This document shows, one piece after another, positions 1-5,141 of a DNA stretch of 5,141 nucleotides. The stretch's first letter is position 1; each line of letters opens with the position of its first letter. This stretch comes from Legionella longbeachae (GTDB taxonomy: Bacteria > Pseudomonadota > Gammaproteobacteria > Legionellales > Legionellaceae), in the NCBI GenBank assembly GCA_016191305.1, contig JACPOX010000230.1, positions 1 through 5,141 on the forward strand. The letters run 5' to 3'. Under the pieces are notes generated by a model. The model was not told where the DNA came from. It searched no databases and was given only the letters and a program-made list of their open reading frames with translations. The translations under genes were made by a program, and so were the position numbers.

Positions 1-90
1 ACATAGACGTCTCCGCGCGAATGACAAAAGTAAAAATAGTTAAAGTCGATATTATATTATTCGTATTGCAAATATAGGGGTTTTAATTTC

Positions 91-1245
91 ATGAAAATTA
101 AATTATTTCTTTTAATTCTCTGTACTTTGATACAAGGATGTTCAAAACTAGACGATTATTTATTGGGTAAAGACAATACCCCTAAACCCAAAGAACTTAA
201 GGAAGTTCAAGATAAAGTTAAGGTTTCCAAAAACTGGACTGCTTCTATTGGTAAACCGCCTAAAAACAAAGAATATTTAAGACTTCAGCCAGCTATTCAG
301 AATGGTATTATTTACACAGCAGATGCCAGTGGTTTAGTCCAGGCGGTTAAAAAGAACAATGGTGAAATAAAATGGTCTACACCACTGAATCATGGGCTTG
401 TTAGTGGTCCAGCAGTAGCAAATGGCTATATTGTTGTTGGCACTAACAACTCTTCGTTAGTGGTATTAAATCAAACCGATGGTAAAAAATTGTGGCAAAC
501 CAAGATTTCTGGTGAAGTTTTATCACCACCAGCTATTTCAGGTAAGAAAGTCATAATAAAGACTATTGATGGAAGGGTTTATGCCTTTAACCTAGTGAAT
601 GGTAAGCAATTATGGATGATGGAACATGGATCTCCTAGTTTAGTTTTAAAAGCTAGTTCATCTCCTATAATATTGGGTAATCTAGTGCTGATTGGATTTT
701 CAGATGGGAAATTGGATGCCTTGGATATAGAAACTGGTCGAGTTGTATGGCAACGAAGTATTGCTTATGCTTCAGGTTCCAGCGACGTAGAACGATTAGT
801 CGATATCGATTCTGATCCAATTGTTGAAAATAATATTGTATATTTAGCTAGCTATCAAGGTTATATTGGCGCATTATCACTTGCTAATGGACAATTTCTC
901 TGGAGAAAACCAGGATCTGTCTACAAAAATATGATATTAAGTGGTAATGCTTTATATTTGACTGATAGTCAAGATATTGTTTGGTCAATCAATAAAAATA
1001 CTGGCCAAGTTAACTGGAAACAAACTGCATTAAAAGCAAGAGTATTGACAGAACCGGCTTTAGTTAAAAATGATTTGGTCGTAGGTGATAAAACGGGTTA
1101 TCTACATTTTATAGACTCCCAAACTGGAGAAATTTTAGCCCACTCAAAAATTTCAGGGGGCATCAGTGTTTCTCCAAGCGTGATAGGAAAAAAATTGTAT
1201 GTGTTAACAGACAATGGAATGCTTAATCAATTTTCTGTGAGTTAA
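91..1245 (+). CDS. bamB: Outer membrane protein assembly factor BamB (YfgL)
   Basis: BamB is the lipoprotein beta-propeller that docks on the POTRA domains of BamA and helps fold outer-membrane beta-barrels. The 384-residue length is normal for the family. Residues 1-16 form a lipoprotein signal ending in LIQG, with the lipidated Cys at 17. Ser at +2 is not an inner-membrane retention signal, so the mature protein should go to the outer membrane, facing the periplasm. From about residue 70, PQQ-like propeller strands recur with an (N/T/D)G-x-x-x-W pattern (GEIKW, GKKLW, GKQLW, GRVVW, GQFLW, GQVNW), as in an eight-bladed propeller. The stretch ERLVDIDSDP (234-243) matches the E. coli BamA-contact loop RLSDVDTTP, with its two Asp at 238 and 240. 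SLVLK (183-187) matches the SLxLR loop, with Lys replacing Arg. The ATG at 91 is preceded by AGGGG at 76-80, 10 nt away. The stop lies 3 nt before der, so the two are probably co-transcribed. Assignment is secure. Confidence 0.95.
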   Translation: MKIKLFLLILCTLIQGCSKLDDYLLGKDNTPKPKELKEVQDKVKVSKNWTASIGKPPKNKEYLRLQPAIQNGIIYTADASGLVQAVKKNNGEIKWSTPLNHGLVSGPAVANGYIVVGTNNSSLVVLNQTDGKKLWQTKISGEVLSPPAISGKKVIIKTIDGRVYAFNLVNGKQLWMMEHGSPSLVLKASSSPIILGNLVLIGFSDGKLDALDIETGRVVWQRSIAYASGSSDVERLVDIDSDPIVENNIVYLASYQGYIGALSLANGQFLWRKPGSVYKNMILSGNALYLTDSQDIVWSINKNTGQVNWKQTALKARVLTEPALVKNDLVVGDKTGYLHFIDSQTGEILAHSKISGGISVSPSVIGKKLYVLTDNGMLNQFSVS

Positions 1246-1248
1246 TAA

Positions 1249-2346
1249 ATGATTCCTGTGATTGCGCTGGTAGGGCGCCCTAATGTCGGTAAGTCAACCT
1301 TATTTAATCGGTTGACCAAGACCCAAAATGCACTTGTTGCTGATTTTCCTGGTTTAACGCGTGACAGACAATATGGTCAAGCCCAATATGAAGGGAAAAA
1401 CTATATTGTTGTTGATACTGGTGGCATTGGTGTTGATGATATCGCTGTCGATAATTTGATGTCTAAACAATCTGAAATAGCTCTAAATGAGGCTGATATA
1501 GTACTCTTTCTAGTCGATGGACGAGCTGGATTGACGGGTATTGATGAAAAAATTGCCCTTAATTTGCGTAAATTAAGTAAAAAAGTACATCTGGTTGTGA
1601 ATAAGACTGAAGGTATTGATGATGATATGGCTTCTGCTGATTTTCAATCTTTAGGGATAGCAGATATTCATTCTATTTCATCATCGCACGGGAGTGGTAT
1701 AGCGGATTTATTAGATAATATATTGTCAATATTCACCCCCCAACTTGATGAAGTCGAAAAAGATGATGTAATTAAAATCGCTTTTGCTGGCCGCCCAAAT
1801 GTTGGGAAATCTACTTTAATTAATCGAATCTTAGGTGAGGAAAGAGTAGTTGTTTATGATATGCCGGGAACAACCCGAGATAGTATTTCAATTCCTTTTA
1901 CTAGAGATGAAAAGAAATATATTTTAATTGATACAGCTGGTGTGCGAAGAAAATCTCGAGTGGATGAAAAAATTGAGAAATTTTCAGTGATTAAGACATT
2001 ACAGGCAATCAAGGAATCTAATGTTTGTTTGCAACTTTTTGATGCAAATGAAGGAATTACTGATCAAGATATGAACTTATTAGGATTTATTATCGAATCC
2101 GGTAAGGCTTTAGTTATTGCCGTGAATAAATGGGACGGATTGGATGAAGAGCATAAGGAAAAAGTAAAAAGCGAATTGTCAAGAAGATTACATTTTGCAA
2201 ATTTTGCAAAAATCAGGTTTATTTCAGCTTTGCATGGTAGTGGTGTTGGAAGTTTATTTAAAGATATCAATGAAGCTTATGCTTGTGCCATTCAATCTTT
2301 CTCAACCCCGCGATTAACTCGATTACTTCACTCCGCCATCTGTTAA
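1249..2346 (+). CDS. der: GTPase Der (EngA), truncated: lacks the C-terminal KH-like domain
   Basis: Der is a double-GTPase that binds the 50S precursor and drives a late step of large-subunit assembly in the cytoplasm. GTPase domain 1 shows GRPNVGKS (9-16), GLTRD (35-39), DTGG (56-59) and NKTE (118-121). Domain 2 shows GRPNVGKS (181-188), GTTRD (207-211), DTAG (228-231), NKWD (293-296) and SALHG (326-330). All nucleotide-binding motifs are intact. The protein then reads into the conserved lead-in to the KH domain ([11 protein letters not shown], to residue 361), adds SAIC and stops at 365, whereas the family runs to roughly 450-490 residues. About 100 residues, essentially the whole KH-like RNA-binding domain, are missing. 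The ATG is 3 nt after the bamB stop with no strong Shine-Dalgarno, so translation is probably coupled. Because the KH domain is needed for normal 50S binding, this is either a non-functional copy with an intact der elsewhere or a reduced Der. A sequencing indel alone would not explain the loss, since no KH sequence follows in any frame beyond the short scrap described separately. Confidence 0.9.
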   Translation: MIPVIALVGRPNVGKSTLFNRLTKTQNALVADFPGLTRDRQYGQAQYEGKNYIVVDTGGIGVDDIAVDNLMSKQSEIALNEADIVLFLVDGRAGLTGIDEKIALNLRKLSKKVHLVVNKTEGIDDDMASADFQSLGIADIHSISSSHGSGIADLLDNILSIFTPQLDEVEKDDVIKIAFAGRPNVGKSTLINRILGEERVVVYDMPGTTRDSISIPFTRDEKKYILIDTAGVRRKSRVDEKIEKFSVIKTLQAIKESNVCLQLFDANEGITDQDMNLLGFIIESGKALVIAVNKWDGLDEEHKEKVKSELSRRLHFANFAKIRFISALHGSGVGSLFKDINEAYACAIQSFSTPRLTRLLHSAIC

Positions 2347-2374
2347 GGTTATGAGCTGGGTCGAGCAGCAATAA
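2333..2374 (+). pseudogene. Possible out-of-frame scrap of the lost Der C-terminus
   Basis: In the +1 frame relative to der, starting 2 nt after the last conserved His codon, the sequence reads PPSVK, then VMSWVEQQ and TAA at 2372-2374. Intact Der proteins have a PPxxx element shortly after TRLLH and end in a basic tail of the type KRLMxxxKK. This stretch could therefore be the start of the KH domain joined directly to the end of the protein. That would mean one small deletion before PP and one of roughly 70 codons after VK. The match is only a handful of residues and could be chance. Confidence 0.35.
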
Positions 2375-2475
2375 GTCATTCAGATATATAGCCTAGTCCT
2401 AATAAAATGAATACAAGCAATGGAAGCGAAAAAGGAAAAAGGAAGGTTGCAGCATTAATGGTTCCTTAAAACAAG

Positions 2476-2562
2476 CTAACCGTGAGACATTGTAGCCTTT
2501 TTGAGTTGTTCAAAGTATTCCATATTTTTTTTATCAGGGACTCCGCCCGAACCACCCCACAT
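2476..2562 (-). pseudogene. 28-codon open frame, probable gene fragment, unidentified
   Basis: Reading leftward from an ATG at 2562-2560 to a TAG at 2478-2476, the frame encodes MWGGSGGVPDKKN followed by MEYFEQLKKATMSHG. The composition (Gly-rich turn, then an amphipathic helix EYFEQLKKA) resembles a real protein end more than random sequence. It is not recognised as a known family. An in-frame TGA lies 9 nt upstream of the ATG, and there is no convincing ribosome binding site. It may be the C-terminal scrap of a larger gene, or a chance frame. Confidence 0.25.
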
Positions 2563-2573
2563 TTTTACTCATG

Positions 2574-2600
2574 ACAAAGTAACACAATTTCTCACTTTGT
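2574..2600. promoter_or_regulatory. Inverted repeat upstream of the promoter, candidate operator
   Basis: ACAAAGT at 2574-2580 is repeated as its exact reverse complement ACTTTGT at 2594-2600, separated by 13 nt, so the arm centres are 20 bp apart, about two helical turns. The centre (2587) is about 62 bp upstream of the predicted transcription start, where an activator contacting RNA polymerase would sit. No regulator family is assigned, and the site does not resemble the Legionella PmrA or CpxR consensus. Confidence 0.4.
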
Positions 2601-2613
2601 TTGCCGTTGTCGT

Positions 2614-2642
2614 TTGACACAGAGCAAGTCATTTTGTATATT
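2614..2642 (+). promoter_or_regulatory. Sigma-70 promoter of the effector-like gene
   Basis: The -35 box TTGACA (2614-2619) is a perfect consensus. It is followed by a 17-bp spacer and the -10 box TATATT (2637-2642), one mismatch from TATAAT. Transcription should begin near 2649, giving a leader of about 30 nt before the ATG at 2680. The TTG of the -35 box is in frame with the gene and could be mistaken for a start codon. The promoter shows the gene is transcribed independently of bamB-der. Confidence 0.75.
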
Positions 2643-2679
2643 TATTAGCTATAAGCCAATCATTTTCAGGATCATTTCC

Positions 2680-4692
2680 ATGAAAAGTAAAAAAATCAAT
2701 GAAATTAATAGTGAAGAAATAGCTGATTTCTTTGGTGACTTAAAACTTGAGTTCAATTCGATAGACAAAAAGAAATCAGAACAATTTATGGTAATGATTA
2801 AAGAAGGTTTTTTATATAACGAAATTTTAGAAAAATGTTTTTCCAATGACATTGATCAATTTGCACAATCTGCGGTTTATGCTTTTTCAAGAGGTAAAAT
2901 AACGCGGGATCAAACTGGCTCAATCCTTGAGTTCAGAGAAATGAAGATGCTGAACACAAAAGAAGAGATAAAGGTTTTTAATCTTTTGAATGAAAATAAT
3001 GAATTTACACCTGAATCTCATGAAATATTACATCATTTTGTAGCATCTGAAGAAAAAGATGTTTTTCTGAAATTGATAAAAAAAACACCAAAATCGGATT
3101 GTTGCTATTTTGAAATTACAGTTTCTGATCTTTATTTGGAAAACAATCCTGGGGTAGATGGCTTATTAACACTTGCGAACCAAATAAAAATTATCAAAAG
3201 AGATCCTCCTTCTATCATTAAAAGAGAGTATGCAAAAGAGTTTGATGAACAAAGTTCTCAGGAAAAAGGCGTCAGACTAATTCTATTGAGCATTAGTGGA
3301 AGAAATGCTTTGACCCAGGCAATTTATGGATCGCATGCCAAATTTATTTTCCCAAGACTGAAAAAATTTAGCATTGATGATATGGAACGTTCCATGAGAA
3401 GCCATGGCCGCTATCTGGCGTTATCTTACCCAGGAGTAGAAGGTGAAACTTCTTTTCATAAAATTAAGGCTAACCATTTATTTTTATCAATGCATGATGA
3501 AGCACATCGACGGTTGATTTCTACGGTTCCAAATACTGCTTTTGACGCTTTGCTGCGAGCTATTGATGTAATACGTCAAATCACCGGGATAAAATGGTCC
3601 AAAGAAATTTGGGACTCCGTTGATATGGAGACAGGATCATTTTTAAATGAAACTCAGAATTTTCGTAATCTTAATTCTCCTGAAGCTATTACACAATCCT
3701 TTCAAAGATTATTAGCTTCAAAAGTCTATACAGAGCAACGACGGGTTAAGTTATTTTCGGAAAATTTTTTAATTGAAACAACATGGCTGTTAATGATAGA
3801 CCTTGTTATCAATAAAGAATCATGGCTTAAGTTATCTATTAATGCAGAGTATTTTACAGACGATTATAAAAAAATGATTTCTTTTGTTAAAGAGAACGAA
3901 GAATTAATTAAACATGAAGAATCTGCGATCAAACAGCTTGCGATAATCCTCACAAAATATTTTAATTTGTCTTCTTCAACAACTGAAGGATGCAAATTTA
4001 AAAAAATATCTCAATATATTCAATTGGTGAACAAAGATAATTCTTTAGTATTGCTAAAAAAATCCTCTCTGATCCCAAACCAGCTGACTGAGGTAATTCT
4101 AAGTGAATGTAGTAGCTTTGAAGTTTTTAAAAATGTTCCTGTAGAAAAAATTATTCTGCTAGAAAATATGAACGTATATGTTTTGATTATCAATGAGAAA
4201 CTAAAAATAGAGGATTTTAATAAATTTTCTGTAGAAAAAATTTTACAGATGACGACGAATAATACGTATCAGATGATTCTAAATGATAGACTGACTACTG
4301 AAGATTTTATTAGTCTTTCAAATGAAAAAATTCAGCAGATTGAAATTCATAACGTCTATCTTTTGCTATGTTCTGGAAAACTAAAACTGGAGGAATTCAA
4401 AGATCTTTCTGAAGAAAAAATGAAACAGTTAGAAGTTTCCGAAGTGTTTAATTTATTTGATGTTGGAAAACTAAATATTAAAGATTTTCAAGACCCTTCG
4501 TTTAATAACAAAGTTATTGATCGGCTTAAAGACATAAATATTTACAAATTAGTTGTAAAAGGGAAATTATCGATAAGCGATCTTCTCCAGGCAGGAGAAA
4601 ATAAAAATTTACTGCAGCCTAGGTTTTTTAACAGCCACAATAGCAGTGATGATGGGACACCCACTCAAAATAAACCGAATGAATTTAACTGA
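2680..4692 (+). CDS. Effector-like protein of unknown function with C-terminal tandem repeats
   Basis: The 670-residue protein was not recognised as a named family. It has no signal peptide or membrane segment and is predicted mostly helical and charged, in the style of Legionellales Dot/Icm (type IVB) effectors. Residues 1-200 have no motif I can name. Residues 204-285 look most domain-like: SHGRYLALSYPG (241-252) is followed by His 260, His 266 and MHDEAHRR (271-278). Clustered His and Asp (H242, H260, H266, H272, D273, H276) could form a metal or catalytic site; this is inference. Residues 488-639 hold five repeats of about 30 residues. The polar tail after residue 640 (SSDDGTPTQNKPNEFN) could serve as a C-terminal secretion signal but lacks a clear Glu block. 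The ATG at 2680 is chosen over the in-frame TTG at 2614 because AGGA lies at 2668-2671, 8 nt upstream, and the TTG belongs to a -35 box. The ribosome binding site contains AGGAT, a core resembling CsrA sites, which often control effectors. Confidence is high that it is a gene and moderate that it is an effector. Confidence 0.85.
   Translation: MKSKKINEINSEEIADFFGDLKLEFNSIDKKKSEQFMVMIKEGFLYNEILEKCFSNDIDQFAQSAVYAFSRGKITRDQTGSILEFREMKMLNTKEEIKVFNLLNENNEFTPESHEILHHFVASEEKDVFLKLIKKTPKSDCCYFEITVSDLYLENNPGVDGLLTLANQIKIIKRDPPSIIKREYAKEFDEQSSQEKGVRLILLSISGRNALTQAIYGSHAKFIFPRLKKFSIDDMERSMRSHGRYLALSYPGVEGETSFHKIKANHLFLSMHDEAHRRLISTVPNTAFDALLRAIDVIRQITGIKWSKEIWDSVDMETGSFLNETQNFRNLNSPEAITQSFQRLLASKVYTEQRRVKLFSENFLIETTWLLMIDLVINKESWLKLSINAEYFTDDYKKMISFVKENEELIKHEESAIKQLAIILTKYFNLSSSTTEGCKFKKISQYIQLVNKDNSLVLLKKSSLIPNQLTEVILSECSSFEVFKNVPVEKIILLENMNVYVLIINEKLKIEDFNKFSVEKILQMTTNNTYQMILNDRLTTEDFISLSNEKIQQIEIHNVYLLLCSGKLKLEEFKDLSEEKMKQLEVSEVFNLFDVGKLNIKDFQDPSFNNKVIDRLKDINIYKLVVKGKLSISDLLQAGENKNLLQPRFFNSHNSSDDGTPTQNKPNEFN
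4141..4596 (+). repeat. Five in-frame tandem repeats of about 90 bp (30 residues)
   Basis: Units begin at 4141, 4231, 4321 and 4411, exactly 90 bp apart, with a fifth, diverged unit at 4501-4596 that is 2 codons longer. At the protein level each unit follows the pattern (V/N/E)EKI-x-Q-(L/M), then NVY-x-L-I, then GKL-x-x-EDF-x-x-LS. Examples are VEKILQM and NEKIQQI for the opening, and SGKLKLEEFKDLS for the close. Hydrophobic spacing suggests two short helices per unit, stacking as a solenoid that may bind a partner protein. The DNA is conserved mainly at the GAAAAAAT opening and the GAAAACTAAA segment, so the units are old and diverged rather than recently amplified. The stretch at 4051-4140 may be a further decayed unit. 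Confidence 0.85.
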
Positions 4693-4697
4693 GTAAA

Positions 4698-4919
4698 TTT
4701 GAACTGGAACTAATTCGAGAGCGCACACAAGCAGGGTTGAAATCTACTCTGGCTCTTGGTCGAAAAAAACCTAGACCTAAAGGAATGTCAAAAGAAGCTA
4801 TGAAGCTCTATTACTGAAGTCCTATATAAAAATTTACCATCCCTGTAAAAATTGATGAACAGCTAGATATATCCACAACCACTTTGTATTATATTTACGA
4901 ACTAGAAATGTTTGTGTAG
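4698..4919 (+). pseudogene. Serine recombinase (resolvase/invertase) remnant
   Basis: One reading frame retains the family's middle and C-terminal parts. FELELIRERTQAGL (from 4698) matches the long E helix FExxLIRERTxAGL of Hin/Gin/Tn3-type recombinases. GRKKPRPKGMSKEAM matches the GRxxGRPxxLSxE linker, and QLDISTTTLYYIY (4860-4898) matches the DNA-binding helix-turn-helix QLxISxxTLYRYL. The frame is broken by TGA at 4815-4817 and TAA at 4827-4829 and ends at TAG 4917-4919. The N-terminal catalytic domain with the active-site Ser is absent, its place being taken by the end of the upstream gene, whose stop lies 5 nt before. Such enzymes invert or resolve DNA segments by a 5'-phosphoserine intermediate; this copy cannot be active. 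It marks past mobile-element or recombination activity at the right border of the effector-like gene. Confidence 0.85.
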
Positions 4920-4988
4920 GTCCATAAAACTTAGCCTTATTTTTTTTCGTTTCAATAATGATTTGATATTGCACTGAGTATGCCGATC

Positions 4989-5017
4989 TGTACATCAACA
5001 GGGCTTTATGGTATATT
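4989..5017 (+). promoter_or_regulatory. Extended -10 promoter of the right-edge gene
   Basis: The -10 box TATATT (5012-5017) carries the extended TGn element (TGG, 5009-5011). A -35-like TGTACA (4989-4994, 4 of 6 matches to TTGACA) lies 17 bp upstream. Transcription would start near 5024, about 39 nt before the ATG at 5063. The rest of the gap from 4920 to 5062 holds nothing else recognisable; the T-run at 4939-4948 has no good stem before it. Confidence 0.55.
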
Positions 5018-5062
5018 ATCGATCGCATGCAAAATAAATATTAAGTTCGTGGAGATTATCAT

Positions 5063-5141
5063 ATGGCCTTTTACCTTTTCCCAGGCGTTATGTATGATCG
5101 TTATAGGGATGCTGAAACACAAAGCATTTCATATGAAAGTA
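5063..5141 (+). CDS. Start of an unidentified gene, cut by the window edge
   Basis: The ATG at 5063 follows GGAG at 5051-5054 with an 8-nt spacer, a good ribosome binding site, and a plausible extended -10 promoter lies upstream. The frame stays open to the window end for 26 codons, beginning MAFYLFPGVMYDRYRDAETQ. There is no signal peptide. The fragment is too short to assign to a family. The earlier start codons in the region lack a ribosome binding site. Confidence 0.6.
   Translation, partial: MAFYLFPGVMYDRYRDAETQSISYES

Larger units (their letters stand above)
2347..2613. other. Gene-poor junction with short coding debris
   Basis: No complete gene is visible between the end of der and the promoter of the effector-like gene. 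On the minus strand two short open stretches look protein-like. The first, 2465-2376, encodes a very hydrophobic tail (AATFLFPFSLPLLVFILLGL) ending in ISE and TGA, preceded directly by a stop and without a normal start codon. The second, 2562-2476, encodes 28 residues and is listed separately. A plus-strand micro-frame at 2407-2469 (20 codons, Lys-rich) has no ribosome binding site. No clear rho-independent terminator for bamB-der was found. The region is best read as remnants left by the rearrangement that removed the end of der. Confidence 0.5.

Noticed and set aside
21..77. Micro-frame of 18 codons upstream of bamB
   Set aside because: There is no ribosome binding site before the ATG and no recognisable product; an 18-codon frame is expected by chance. 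No convincing bamB promoter was found here either.
2064..2270. Minus-strand open frame of 68 codons
   Set aside because: It lies entirely antisense to the conserved GTPase domain 2 of der, which explains the sequence; it is a shadow frame.
2407..2469. Plus-strand 20-codon Lys-rich micro-frame
   Set aside because: There is no ribosome binding site and the sequence is low complexity (GAAAAAGGAAAAAGGAAGG), so this is probably chance.
2500..2535. Hairpin TTTGA-GTTGT-TCAAA followed by a T-run, as a terminator for der
   Set aside because: The stem is only 5 A/T-rich pairs and the T-run begins well after the stem, so it does not meet the form of a rho-independent terminator.
2649..2852. Minus-strand open frame of 67 codons
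   Set aside because: It overlaps the leader and start of the effector-like gene in antisense, has no ribosome binding site, and its Lys/Ser/Ile-rich translation follows from AT-rich coding DNA on the other strand.
2395..4831. Near-match AGTCCTAATAAAA (2395-2407) and AGTCCTATATAAAA (4818-4831) as direct repeats flanking the cargo gene
   Set aside because: They are short, AT-rich and differ by an indel. The right copy lies within the continuous recombinase remnant, so it does not mark a clean insertion border.
4834..5028. Minus-strand open frame of 64 codons
   Set aside because: It runs antisense through the recombinase helix-turn-helix remnant and the promoter of the right-edge gene, and has no family resemblance.

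Overview
The window is AT-rich and looks like a gammaproteobacterial chromosome of the Legionella type. It carries a bamB-der gene pair with strong family matches, followed by a large, mostly helical protein of unknown function with C-terminal tandem repeats, of the kind common among Dot/Icm-secreted effectors of Legionellales. The genus assignment is inferred from protein style and base composition, not from a search.

Layout, left to right. (1) Positions 1-90: short leader with the bamB ribosome binding site. (2) 91-1245: bamB, an outer-membrane lipoprotein beta-propeller of the BAM complex, complete. (3) 1249-2346: der (engA), with both GTPase domains intact but stopping just where the C-terminal KH-like domain should start. 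A possible scrap of the lost tail lies in another frame up to 2374. (4) 2347-2613: no intact gene; it holds two short minus-strand open stretches that look like gene debris. (5) 2574-2642: a 7-bp inverted repeat, then a near-consensus promoter (TTGACA, 17 bp, TATATT). (6) 2680-4692: a 670-residue effector-like protein with a histidine-rich central signature and five tandem repeats of about 30 residues. (7) 4698-4919: pseudogene of a serine recombinase (resolvase/invertase), keeping its linker helix and helix-turn-helix but with internal stops and no catalytic domain. (8) 4989-5141: an extended -10 promoter, a good ribosome binding site and the first 26 codons of an unidentified gene running off the edge.

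How it fits together: bamB and der form the conserved housekeeping operon. The segment from about 2330 to 4920 looks like a recombination scar, in which an independently transcribed, effector-like cargo gene sits between a der that has lost its 3' end and a decayed DNA recombinase. Because Der is normally essential for 50S ribosome maturation, either this cell has another intact der or it lives with a KH-less Der. That is the main biological puzzle here, together with the unknown function of the 670-residue protein.
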